Shown here piece by piece: positions 1 to 7,169 of a stretch of 12,298 nucleotides of DNA. Under the pieces are notes generated by a model. The model was not told the origin of the DNA. It worked only from the letters and a program-made list of their open reading frames with translations, and did not search any database. Numbering within the stretch: the stretch's first letter is position 1; each line of letters opens with the position of its first letter. Made by a program: the position numbers and the translations under genes. Source of the DNA: Chloroflexota bacterium (GTDB lineage Bacteria; Chloroflexota; Dormibacteria; Dormibacterales; Dormibacteraceae); the NCBI GenBank assembly GCA_005879675.1, contig VBJE01000118.1:1-12298 (forward strand), in the 5' to 3' direction.

Positions 1-1
1 G

Positions 2-1012
2 ATGATGAACGCGATCCTTCGCCACTCGCCGGTGGGCGTGATGCTGGAGGACGCCGCCGGGCGCATCGTCTACGCGAACCCGGAGATCGAGGCCATCTAC
101 AGTCTCCAGGCCTCGGAGATGCCGGGCCGCAAGCCCGACGAGATCTATGCGGCCGCCGGCGCCATCCCGGCCGAGGACGCCGACTCCGACGGGACCATCG
201 AGCTGCGCATGAAGGAACCGGACCGCACGGTCCATGTCCGGCGTGTCGTCATCCCGGGCCTCGAAGGCGAGCCCGCCGGCGTGCTCACGCTGCACGAAGA
301 CGTGACCGTGCAGCGGCAGGCGCTGGAGGCGAAGGACCTGATGCTCCGAGCGATCGGCCACGAGGTGCGAAGCCCCGCGGCGGCGATGAAGAACACGCTC
401 GCCGGCATCATGCAATGGGACGAGACGATCGACTCGACCGGCCGGCGCACCCTTCTCCAGGAGGCGTACGAGTCGTCCGACCGCCTGCTGAGCCTGGTCG
501 AGAGCCAGCTGATCATCGCCAAGCTCGAGACCCGGCACTTCGAGCCGACACCCGAGCCGGTCGACCTTGGCTCGGCGATGGCCGGCGTGCTGGCCGTGCT
601 CAACCACCGGTACGCCGAGCGCACCGCGGCCGTGAAGGTCAACCTGCCCGAGAACTTGCCGCCGGCGTTCTGCGAGCCCGCCCACCTGGGGCAGGTGCTG
701 ACCAACCTGATCGGCAACGCGCTCGAGTACACGACCGGCTCGGTCCAGGTCGAGGCGCGCCAGGTCCAGCGCGGATGGCTCGAGGTCACGGTCGCGGACA
801 ACGGCCAGGGGCTGCCCGCGGCGACGCTCGAGACGGTGTTCGAAAAGACGGGGCCCGCCGGGCGCAGCCGCTCCCAGGGTGGGCTCGGCCTCGGGCTCTA
901 CCTGTGCCGGCTCGTGGTCGAGCGATCGTTCGGTGGCCGCGTCTGGGTGGCGGCCAGCGACAGGCGCGGCACGACCTTCAGATTCACCGTCCCTGCCCGG
1001 ATTCGGACCTGA
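2..1012 (+). CDS. PAS-domain sensor histidine kinase (5' end may lie outside window)
   Basis: This is a two-component sensor kinase: it should autophosphorylate on histidine and pass the phosphate to a response regulator. Residues about 1-105 read as a PAS domain (ILRHSPVGVMLED, then GRIVYANPEIEAIY). The H-box AIGHEVRSP places the phospho-acceptor at His120. The ATPase part has an N-box (NLIGNALEYT, Asn235 and Asn239), a G1 box DNGQGLP (266-272), an F-box-like VFEKTG and a G2 box GGLGLGLYL (293-301), so the kinase core looks complete. No membrane segment is visible in the 336 residues, but the frame is open to the window edge, so upstream sensor domains may be missing. No response regulator follows; the next gene, 61 bases downstream, encodes a degenerate kinase-like protein that may be its partner. 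The signal is unknown. Confidence 0.93.
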   Translation: MMNAILRHSPVGVMLEDAAGRIVYANPEIEAIYSLQASEMPGRKPDEIYAAAGAIPAEDADSDGTIELRMKEPDRTVHVRRVVIPGLEGEPAGVLTLHEDVTVQRQALEAKDLMLRAIGHEVRSPAAAMKNTLAGIMQWDETIDSTGRRTLLQEAYESSDRLLSLVESQLIIAKLETRHFEPTPEPVDLGSAMAGVLAVLNHRYAERTAAVKVNLPENLPPAFCEPAHLGQVLTNLIGNALEYTTGSVQVEARQVQRGWLEVTVADNGQGLPAATLETVFEKTGPAGRSRSQGGLGLGLYLCRLVVERSFGGRVWVAASDRRGTTFRFTVPARIRT

Positions 1013-1073
1013 GAGGGCGCCGCAGATCCGGCGTGAGGCGCCAGTCGCGCCCTCCAATTCCGTTAGCTCCTTT

Positions 1074-1823
1074 ATGAACGGCCCCGTCACGCCGATGTGG
1101 GTCCGAGTCGGCGGCGGCCTCGAGTCCGTGCCGGAGCACGAGCGGCATGGCCCCGCGGACGCCGACTTCCCGCCTCCCGGCGGTCCTTGGGAGGCGCTCG
1201 TCCTGAACGGCCGCCTGGTCGGCTGGGGGCCGCGAAGCGGGCTGAGGGCCGCGCGGCAGTCGGCCGAGATGGGGCAGCGGCTCATCGAGGAGCAGCGGGA
1301 GCACCTGCTCGGCCGGCTGGGGCACAAGCTGCGGTCCTCGGTGCTCGCCCTCCAGGAGTCCGCGCGCCAGGCGGCGTTCGGGCGGCCGGAGATGCTCGAG
1401 GGCCTGTTCGAGCAGGCCCAGGAGGTGGGGCGGAGGGCCGCGGGCCTGGAGGTCGCGGCGGTCGAGCCCAAGGACAGCGCGCGGGGCGTCGTCCTCGGAG
1501 CGGTCCTCAACCTGGCCATGCCCGCGGCCTTCAACGACGTTCCCGCTGACGCCGTGGTGCTTGGCTCCGAGCCGCCGATGGTCGAGGCGTTCACGCGCGC
1601 CAGGGACTGGTTGCTGGGCGACTCCCTGAGCGTCTCCGCGGAGCCGATGGGTGGCTGGTGGAAGGTGCGGATATCGGCCACAGGCGAGCGCAAGCCCCTG
1701 CCCGTGCCCGAGCTTGGCGAACCTCTCGTCCGGCTGATCGTCGACACGCAGCTCGACGGTTGGCTCGACGTGAGCCGGCCCGACGGGGCCGACATCTACC
1801 TGCCCGCCTACCGCGCCCGCTAG
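1074..1823 (+). CDS. Degenerate histidine-kinase-like protein, possible phosphotransfer partner
   Basis: This 249-residue protein matches no family I can name with confidence. Residues about 64-130 look like a helical-hairpin dimerisation domain: LLGRLGHKLRSSVLALQESA resembles a kinase H-box, with His84 where the phosphorylated histidine would be and Ser in place of the usual Pro. The remainder (about 135-249) has the order of an ATPase domain but lacks its motifs: no N-box Asn pair, SATGE where DxGxG is expected, and no glycine-rich G2 box. It therefore should not bind ATP in the normal way. A Spo0B-like arrangement (kinase fold used for phosphotransfer) is one reading; an inactive dimer partner is another. 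The frame is open further upstream to 879, but that part overlaps the kinase gene out of frame, so I take ATG 1074. No Shine-Dalgarno is obvious. The MBL gene starts 1 base after its stop. Confidence 0.75.
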   Translation: MNGPVTPMWVRVGGGLESVPEHERHGPADADFPPPGGPWEALVLNGRLVGWGPRSGLRAARQSAEMGQRLIEEQREHLLGRLGHKLRSSVLALQESARQAAFGRPEMLEGLFEQAQEVGRRAAGLEVAAVEPKDSARGVVLGAVLNLAMPAAFNDVPADAVVLGSEPPMVEAFTRARDWLLGDSLSVSAEPMGGWWKVRISATGERKPLPVPELGEPLVRLIVDTQLDGWLDVSRPDGADIYLPAYRAR

Positions 1824-1824
1824 C

Positions 1825-2592
1825 TTGCCGGCGATAACTCGCGTCGTCGCCCCCAACCCGGGCCCCTACACCGGTCCTGGCACCAACACTTGGATCGTCG
1901 ACGCGGGACCGGTGTCCGTGGTCATCGACCCCGGGCCCGACGATGAGTCCCACCTCGCCGCGCTCAACCAGCGCCTCGCCGGCAAGACGGTCGGCGTGGT
2001 CCTTGTGACGCACTCGCACCCCGACCACCTGCCGCTGGCGGAGCGGTTCGCGGCCCCGCACCACGCGTCGGTGCGACGGCACCCCGAGCTGCGCGACGGC
2101 GACGTCGTCCGCGCGGGCAACCTGAGCCTGACGGCGCTGCACACGCCCGGGCACAGCGCCGACCACCTGTGCTTTCTCCTCCCCGGCGATGGAGCGGTTT
2201 TCACCGGCGACCTCATCCTCGGCCAGGGCAGCTCGATGGTCACCTACCCCGAAGGCGACGTGGCCGCGTATCTGCGCTCCCTCGAGCGCCTCGCCGCGCT
2301 GCGACCGCGCATCCTCTTTCCGGGGCACTGGGACCCGGTGCGCGAGGCGATGGCCAAGATCGAGGAGTATCGCCGGCATCGGCTGGAGCGCGAGGCGCAG
2401 GTGCTCGCCGCCGTGCGCAAGGGGCCTGGCACCCCGGCCGAGCTCACGCGCCGCGTGTACGGCGAGCTCGAGGAGAAGCTCATGGTCGCGGCCGAGATGA
2501 CGCTGCGCGCGCACCTCCGCAAGCTGGTCGACGATGGCCTGGTGCGCGAGCGCGGGGAGGTGTACGAACCCGTCGGTACAGTAGGCGCGTGA
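1825..2592 (+). CDS. MBL-fold metallo-hydrolase with C-terminal winged helix (LACTB2-like)
   Basis: This is a soluble metallo-beta-lactamase-fold hydrolase. The signature THSHPDH (residues 62-68) supplies the first metal ligands; His110 (TPGHS), Asp129 (GDLILG) and His168 (PGHWDP) are the likely remaining ligands. The C-terminal 60 or so residues (about 193-250) read as a winged helix (PAELTRR... AHLRKLVDDGLV), as in the LACTB2 subgroup. The opening NPGPYTGPGTNTWIV is also typical of that subgroup. Human LACTB2 is a single-strand-specific endoribonuclease, but bacterial members are poorly characterised, so the substrate here is open. At 255 residues it is slightly short for the group. The start is TTG 1825, 1 base after the previous stop. 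Its stop overlaps the proposed rlmN start in GTGA, which suggests translational coupling. Confidence 0.9.
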   Translation: MPAITRVVAPNPGPYTGPGTNTWIVDAGPVSVVIDPGPDDESHLAALNQRLAGKTVGVVLVTHSHPDHLPLAERFAAPHHASVRRHPELRDGDVVRAGNLSLTALHTPGHSADHLCFLLPGDGAVFTGDLILGQGSSMVTYPEGDVAAYLRSLERLAALRPRILFPGHWDPVREAMAKIEEYRRHRLEREAQVLAAVRKGPGTPAELTRRVYGELEEKLMVAAEMTLRAHLRKLVDDGLVRERGEVYEPVGTVGA

Positions 2593-3641
2593 CGCCGATC
2601 ATGTCTCTCTCCGCAGCCGAGCTCGAAGCGTGGCTTGCGGAACACCAGGCGCCCGCCTATCGGCGCAGGCAGATATGGACCTGGCTGGCTCGCGGGGTGA
2701 CGGATTTCGCGGCCATGAAAGACCTGCCGAAGGCCTTGCGCGAAGCGCTCGCGGCTGAGTTTCGCGCCACCTCGCTGCGTTCGATCGCAGTCTCCGAGGC
2801 CGATAACGGGCTCACGACCAAGACCCTGTTCGAGCTCGACGGCGGGCACTCGGTCGAGGCGGTGGTCATGCGCTACACGGACCGCTCGACCCTTTGCATC
2901 TCCTCGCAGGCGGGATGCCCCATCGGCTGCCCTTTCTGCGCCACAGGCAAGTTCCCGTTCGGCCGCAACCTGAAGGCGCACGAGATCGTGGAGCAGGCGC
3001 TCGACGCCGAGCGGGTGCTCGTCGCCGAGGGGCGACGGCTCTCGCATGTCGTCTTCATGGGCATGGGCGAGCCGATGGCCAACTACATCGCGGTCGTCGA
3101 GTCGGTGCGCAGGCTCGCTGATCCCGACCTGCTGGGCATCAGCCCGCGGCGCATCGTCGTCTCCACCAGCGGCCTCATCCCACGGATCGTCCAGCTGGGC
3201 GAGGAAGGAATTCCGGTGACCCTTGCCATCTCGCTGCACGCCGCGCGCGATGAGCTGCGCGACGTCCTCGTGCCGATCAACCGCAAGTACCCGGTGCGCG
3301 AGCTGGTGGAGGCGGCGCAGGCATATGGCGAACGGACCGGTCGCCGCGTCAGCTACGAGTGGGTGATGCTCGGGGACGTCAACGACAGCGAGCGGGACGC
3401 GAAAGAGCTGGGGGTGCTGCTCAAGGGCAAGCTCGCGCACGTGAACCTGATCCCGTTCAACCCGGTCGAGGACACTCCTTACCGCGCGCCGGTCCGCGCG
3501 TCGATCCGCGCGTTCAAGGACATGGTGGCCGCCCAGGGACTCAACGTGACGGTTCGCGACACCCGCGGCCGTGAGGCCGACGCCGCGTGCGGCCAGCTGC
3601 ACGAGCGCGTGATGCGAAGTCGTCAACCAGTCGAGGTGTAG
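2589..3641 (+). CDS. rlmN: Dual-specificity 23S rRNA/tRNA adenine-C2 methyltransferase RlmN
   Basis: This radical-SAM enzyme methylates C2 of A2503 in 23S rRNA and of A37 in some tRNAs. The cluster motif CxxxCxxC is present in GCPIGCPFCATG (Cys110, Cys114, Cys117). The SAM-binding GMGEP motif follows in FMGMGEPMANY. SLHAARDELRD and the C-terminal RDTRGREADAACGQL carry the other family hallmarks; Cys334 in the last motif is the methyl-carrying cysteine that distinguishes the RlmN/Cfr group. The N-terminal accessory domain is intact, and 350 residues fits the family. I chose GTG 2589 because it overlaps the upstream TGA in GTGA; ATG 2601, four codons in, is a reasonable alternative. The frame is open upstream to 2169, but that portion is a shadow of the MBL gene. 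The DUF72 gene overlaps its 3' end. Confidence 0.96.
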   Translation: MTPIMSLSAAELEAWLAEHQAPAYRRRQIWTWLARGVTDFAAMKDLPKALREALAAEFRATSLRSIAVSEADNGLTTKTLFELDGGHSVEAVVMRYTDRSTLCISSQAGCPIGCPFCATGKFPFGRNLKAHEIVEQALDAERVLVAEGRRLSHVVFMGMGEPMANYIAVVESVRRLADPDLLGISPRRIVVSTSGLIPRIVQLGEEGIPVTLAISLHAARDELRDVLVPINRKYPVRELVEAAQAYGERTGRRVSYEWVMLGDVNDSERDAKELGVLLKGKLAHVNLIPFNPVEDTPYRAPVRASIRAFKDMVAAQGLNVTVRDTRGREADAACGQLHERVMRSRQPVEV

Positions 3642-4348
3642 AGACGCTCTTCGCCGGCACGTCCGGCTTCAGCTACGCGACCTGGAAGGGAAAGTTCTAC
3701 CCGGCGTCGCTTGCCGGCTCGAAGATGCTGCGCCACTACGCCGAGCGGCTCAACGGCGTCGAGCTCAACGGCTCCTTCTACCGCACACCGCCACATGCAA
3801 CCCTCGAGAAGTGGGCCGGCGACGTGCCTCCGGACTTTCGCTTCTGCATGAAGGCCAACCGCGGCCTCACGTACTCGGCCGACACCTTCGACCGCGTGGG
3901 CCTCGCGCGCATCTTCACCGAGCGCATCGCGGTGCTCGGGGAGCGGCTTGGACCAGTCCTTCTCCAGTTTCCACCGGTGCGCGCCAAGAACGTCGCCCTC
4001 CTCGACTCCCTGCTCGCGGCGTTGAACCGGCCCGCGGCCGTGGAGTTTCGCCACGAGTCGTGGTTCGACGACGACACCTACCAGGTCCTGCGCGCCCACG
4101 GCGCGGCGCTCGTGATCACCGACGAGGCGAAGTGGCCGCGCGCGCCGCTGGTCGACCTGGGCTCGGTGGCCTACTTCCGGCTACGGCGTGGCTACACCGC
4201 CGCAACTCTGGAGCCGTGGGTCGACGCGGTGCGCGCGGCCATGAAGACCCACGACCACGTGCACGTCTACTTCAAGCACGACTCGGGGTCGCCGGCCCTG
4301 GCGCGGCGGCTCTTGCGGCTCGCCGCCAAAGAACCGGTACGAAGATGA
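3587..4348 (+). CDS. DUF72 family protein (TIM-barrel, YecE-like)
   Basis: This belongs to the DUF72/YecE family, predicted TIM barrels of unknown biochemical function. Hallmarks appear in order: FAGTSGFSYATWKGKFYP (22-39), VELNGSFYRTP (58-68), VLLQFPPVR (124-132), VEFRHESW (152-159) and VYFKHDSG (227-234). The family usually begins only a few residues before GTSGF, whereas here the only canonical in-frame start, GTG 3587, adds about 22 residues and overlaps rlmN by 55 bases. Either that start is used, or translation begins at a non-standard codon near 3638-3647. The total of 253 residues is otherwise normal. The last 77 bases run into the oppositely oriented lgt gene. Family membership is firm; function is unknown. 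Confidence 0.9.
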   Translation: MRPAARARDAKSSTSRGVETLFAGTSGFSYATWKGKFYPASLAGSKMLRHYAERLNGVELNGSFYRTPPHATLEKWAGDVPPDFRFCMKANRGLTYSADTFDRVGLARIFTERIAVLGERLGPVLLQFPPVRAKNVALLDSLLAALNRPAAVEFRHESWFDDDTYQVLRAHGAALVITDEAKWPRAPLVDLGSVAYFRLRRGYTAATLEPWVDAVRAAMKTHDHVHVYFKHDSGSPALARRLLRLAAKEPVRR

Positions 4349-5054
4349 TCGCGGCGATCACCATCAGCGCCGACGCCAGCTGCGCCTGTCGAAGCCCGAT
4401 AAAGACGCTCTGGTCCGTGCGCAGAAAGCTGAGGAGGAAGCGGCCCGCGGCGTAGATCGCGAGGTAGAGCAGGCCGAGCACGCCGACCGGCAGGCGCTTC
4501 TTGAGGCGCTCGTGGAACGGCAGGATCAGGGCGAGGATCGCAAGGCACAGCACCATCTCGTACGCGACCTCGGGGTGCACCACCTTCCCGGGCTCGCCAA
4601 GCGTGTTGGGGTTCACGTACTCGACGCCCCAGGGGAGGTTCGTGGGGGTGCCGTGGTGCTCGCCGTTGATGACGTCGCCGATGCGTCCGACGGCGAGCCC
4701 GAGCATTGCCGCCGGCCCGCCGGCGTCGATGATCTTCCAGAACGAGAACTTCGACCGCCGCGCCCAGATGAAGGCCCCGACCATCGCCCCGAACAGGCCG
4801 CCCCACTGGCTGATCCCGCGAAAGTTCTCCCACACATAAAGGAGACGGGCGCCGACCAGGCCGACGATGACCATCCACGCGAGGCCGTCACCGCCTCCCC
4901 CCTTCACCTCCACGCCGTCTCGCTCCAGGAGCCAGAAGCCGATGCGCGCCGCGGCGATGATGCCCAGGACGGAGAAGACGCCATGCCAGGTGATGAGCAG
5001 CGGCCCGATGCGGAGGATGTTCGGATCCAGGTCGATGACGATCGTGAGCGGCAT
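4272..5054 (-). CDS. lgt: Prolipoprotein diacylglyceryl transferase Lgt
   Basis: Lgt is an integral membrane enzyme that moves a diacylglyceryl group from phosphatidylglycerol to the lipobox cysteine of prolipoproteins, the first step of lipoprotein maturation. The 260 residues contain several hydrophobic helices. Family signatures are clear: ITWHGVFSVLG near the N-terminus, the Lgt motif AVGRIGDVINGEHHG (121-135, with the key Arg124), LPWGV (140-144) and VHPEVAYEM (159-167). The late YxxxR-like segment IYAAGRFLLSFLR carries Arg205; the acidic residue usually found shortly after it (RFxxExxR) is Ser209 here. The start ATG 5054 shares one base with the gltX stop (TGATG), so the two are translationally coupled. 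The C-terminus ends in an Ala/Pro/Arg-rich tail encoded where the gene overlaps the DUF72 gene. Confidence 0.96.
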   Translation of the reverse strand: MPLTIVIDLDPNILRIGPLLITWHGVFSVLGIIAAARIGFWLLERDGVEVKGGGGDGLAWMVIVGLVGARLLYVWENFRGISQWGGLFGAMVGAFIWARRSKFSFWKIIDAGGPAAMLGLAVGRIGDVINGEHHGTPTNLPWGVEYVNPNTLGEPGKVVHPEVAYEMVLCLAILALILPFHERLKKRLPVGVLGLLYLAIYAAGRFLLSFLRTDQSVFIGLRQAQLASALMVIAAIIFVPVLWRRAARAAAPGPATPSRA

Positions 5055-6436
5055 CAGGCGGCTCGCTCGAGGCGCTTGAGGGCTTCGTCCTTCGGCAGCA
5101 GCTCGAGCGTGTAGTGGATGGGCAGCGAGACCTTCTTGCCCGTGAGCGTGTCCCGCAGCGGCGTGTAGAACTTGCCCTTGCCGACGCCCGAGCTGGCAAC
5201 GGCGTTCTCGAGCGCAGATTCGATCGCCTCGGCTTCCCATGGCACGTCCTTGAGCGCGTCGATCGCCGCCTTGACGCGCTCGACCGTCTCCGCGTCGAGC
5301 GAGGGAGTTGGAGGATCCGTCCACAGATAGTCGAGATAGTCGACCGCCTGCGCGAGCTTGTACATGCGCGTGCGCAGCGGCGGGATGGCGCGCCGAACCA
5401 CGTCCTCGTCGAGCTGAGGAAGAAAAGACTTCAGGCGCCTGGCGAGCTCTTCGTCGCTGAGCCCGCGGATGTACTCGCCGTTGATCCAGTTCAGCTTCTC
5501 CCAGTCGAAGCGCGCGCCGCCGTGCTGGACGCGCTCGAATGAGAATGCCCGCACCAGCTCGTCGAAAGAGAAGATCTCCTGCTCTGTGCCCGGGTTCCAT
5601 CCGAGCAGCGCGAGGTAGTTGATCAACGCCTCCGGCAGGTAACCCTGGTCGCGAAACAGGATCAGGTTTGCCTCCGGGTGCTTGCGCTTGGAGAGCTTCG
5701 ATCCGTCGTGGGCAAGGATCAGCGGCATGTGCGCGTAGGCATGCGGCCGCGGGTAGCCCAGCGCGTCGACGAGCATCAGCTGGTAAGGCGTGTTGGAGAG
5801 GTGCTCCTCACCGCGGATGACGTGAGTGATCTCCATCCGCGCGTCGTCGACCGGGCTCGCGAACTGATAGGTCGGGTAGCCGTCCGACTTGACGATGATG
5901 AAGTCGCCGATCAGGCCGGCGTCGAACCGCATCTCCCCTCGCACCATGTCGGCGAACGTGACCTCGCCCCCGGGCACCTTGAAGCGGACGGCGAAGACCG
6001 AGCGTCCCTCGGGTGGGTTGGTGAGGCACCGCCGCGAGTACCTGTACGCGCGCTTTTCCGCCTGCGCCTGCCGGCGCTCCGCCTCGAGCTCCTCCGGGGT
6101 GCAGTAGCAGCGGTAGGCCTTGCCCTGCTGGATCAGCCTCGCCGCCTCCTCCTTGTAAACGTCGACGCGCTCGGACTGCCGGTAAGGCGCATGCGGGCCG
6201 CCCTTGTCGGGACCTTCGTCCCATCCGAGGGAGAGCCAGCGCAGGCTCTCGTAGATCAGCGCCTCGTACTCGGGGCGGTTGCGCTCCATGTCGGTGTCGT
6301 CGATGCGGAGCACGAACGTGCCGCCGGTCTGGCGAGCGAACAGCACGTTGTAGAGCGCGGTGCTGGCGGTGCCGAGGTGCGCGAAGCCGGTCGGGCTCGG
6401 CGCGATCCTGACTCGAACGGGGTCAGACACCGCCAT
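5054..6436 (-). CDS. gltX: Glutamyl-tRNA synthetase
   Basis: This class I aminoacyl-tRNA synthetase charges tRNA-Glu in the cytoplasm. The HIGH-type motif lies in APSPTGFAHLGTA (HLGT at 20-23) and the KMSKS-type loop is GSKLSKRK (245-252). HVIRGEEHLSNTPYQ, also family-typical, lies between them. Cys110, Cys112 and Cys137 (YRCYC ... YSRRC) resemble the zinc-binding insertion seen in many bacterial GluRS. The 460 residues are within the usual range, and the C-terminal anticodon-binding helical domain is complete. Whether it also charges tRNA-Gln cannot be told here; no gatCAB gene lies in the window. I give ATG 6436, but the upstream TAGGAT box abuts this ATG, and GTG 6430 (Val3) would fit a leaderless message better. 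lgt follows through a TGATG overlap. Confidence 0.97.
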   Translation of the reverse strand: MAVSDPVRVRIAPSPTGFAHLGTASTALYNVLFARQTGGTFVLRIDDTDMERNRPEYEALIYESLRWLSLGWDEGPDKGGPHAPYRQSERVDVYKEEAARLIQQGKAYRCYCTPEELEAERRQAQAEKRAYRYSRRCLTNPPEGRSVFAVRFKVPGGEVTFADMVRGEMRFDAGLIGDFIIVKSDGYPTYQFASPVDDARMEITHVIRGEEHLSNTPYQLMLVDALGYPRPHAYAHMPLILAHDGSKLSKRKHPEANLILFRDQGYLPEALINYLALLGWNPGTEQEIFSFDELVRAFSFERVQHGGARFDWEKLNWINGEYIRGLSDEELARRLKSFLPQLDEDVVRRAIPPLRTRMYKLAQAVDYLDYLWTDPPTPSLDAETVERVKAAIDALKDVPWEAEAIESALENAVASSGVGKGKFYTPLRDTLTGKKVSLPIHYTLELLPKDEALKRLERAA

Positions 6437-6441
6437 ATCCT
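6436..6441 (+). promoter_or_regulatory. Putative -10 box for the S51-like gene
   Basis: TATCCT lies six bases before GTG 6448, the spacing expected when transcription starts at or next to the start codon (leaderless message). No convincing -35 box is seen. It overlaps the opposing box for gltX by five bases. Confidence 0.5.
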
Positions 6442-6442
6442 A
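6437..6442 (-). promoter_or_regulatory. gltX: Putative -10 box for gltX-lgt
   Basis: On the minus strand this reads TAGGAT. It ends directly before ATG 6436 and six bases before the in-frame GTG 6430, which favours GTG 6430 as a leaderless start. Together with the plus-strand TATCCT it forms the seven-base shared element TATCCTA in an 11-base divergent gap. Confidence 0.45.
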
Positions 6443-6447
6443 CGGAC

Positions 6448-7169
6448 GTGTCGGGAATGCTCGTGCTGAACGGTGGGGACGAGTTCAAGCCCGGCAACGA
6501 GGACCAGGACCGCATGCTCGTCGCGGGCGCCGGGCCAGGCCCGGCGTTCGTGGTTCCGACCGCGGCGGCACGGCAGGGACCGGAAGAAGCGGTCATGCAC
6601 GCGACCTCCTGGTTCACGCCTCTCGGGCTCGAGCTGCGCGAGCTCCCGATCCTCAAGCGAGCCGAAGCCAACTCCAAAGAGCTGGCTGAGGTTGCTCGCG
6701 GCGGTGGGCTCTTCTACCTGGTCGGCGGTGACCCGGGCCTTGTCGCACAGGTGCTCCGCGGGTCGCGGGTGTGGACCGCGATCCTCGATGCGTGGGAGGA
6801 GGCGCCGCCCTGGCGGGCTCCTCGGCCGGCGCGATGGCCCTGTGCAGCCACACCCTCATTCGCGCCACATGGCCGGACCGCACCAACCGCCGGCCGGCCG
6901 ACGCGCTTGGACTGGTGCCCGACACCGCCGTGCTGCCGCACTACGACACCTTCGGCCACCGGTGGATCGAATCCGCGCGCCGCGAGCTGCCGGGGACGAC
7001 GCTTCTCGGCATCGACGAGCGGAGCGCCGCGGTGTGGATGGAGGGCGAATGGCTGGCCGCGGGCCCCGGCGCGGTCACGGTCATCCACGACTCGGAGATG
7101 TCGCGGTTCGCGAGCGGCATGAAGGTGACCGGGCTCGCGAGCCCCGCCCGTATCCTTCCCACCGAGTGA
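6448..7169 (+). pseudogene. Peptidase S51 / type-1 glutamine amidotransferase-like protein, frameshifted
   Basis: Together the two frames encode a protein of the S51 class (dipeptidase E and cyanophycinase relatives). Frame one (from GTG 6448) gives MLVLNGGDEF, PTAAARQGPEEA and FYLVGGDPGLVAQVL, up to about residue 118 (AILDAWEE). Frame two then supplies ALAGSSAGAMAL, the nucleophile elbow, with the likely catalytic Ser codon at 6822, and later TAVLPHYDTFG with the likely catalytic His, ending at 7169. The switch falls between 6796 and 6806 (gaggaggcgccgcc) and fits loss of one base, probably a G in a G-rich run. As written, frame one runs on as an unrelated Pro/Arg/Ser/Thr-rich tail to 7122, without the catalytic serine. 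A sequencing or assembly error, a true mutation and recoding are all possible; no standard slippery heptamer is visible. ATG 6457 is an alternative start. Confidence 0.82.
7151..7156 (+). promoter_or_regulatory. Putative -10 box for the alpha/beta hydrolase gene
   Basis: TATCCT lies nine bases before GTG 7166, inside the end of the S51-like gene. The same box-to-start spacing occurs upstream of the epimerase-like gene (8748) and the Ser/Pro-tail gene (11775), which supports a near-leaderless promoter. No -35 box is clear. Confidence 0.4.

Noticed and set aside
145..801. Long minus-strand frame opposite the histidine kinase
   Set aside because: Composition is typical of an antisense shadow in GC-rich DNA, with no family motif; similar shadows occur opposite gltX, rlmN, the hydrolase and galU.
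879..1073. N-terminal extension of the degenerate kinase-like gene back to ATG 879
   Set aside because: It overlaps the conserved C-terminal ATPase region of the histidine kinase in another frame, and its translation (Ser/Arg/Pro-rich) looks like a shadow.
2169..2588. Extension of rlmN upstream to ATG 2169
   Set aside because: The extra residues are the out-of-frame shadow of the MBL hydrolase gene; RlmN has its full length from 2589.
6796..6806. Programmed ribosomal frameshift in the S51-like gene
   Set aside because: No standard slippery heptamer or clear downstream hairpin was seen, so an indel or sequence error is the simpler reading.
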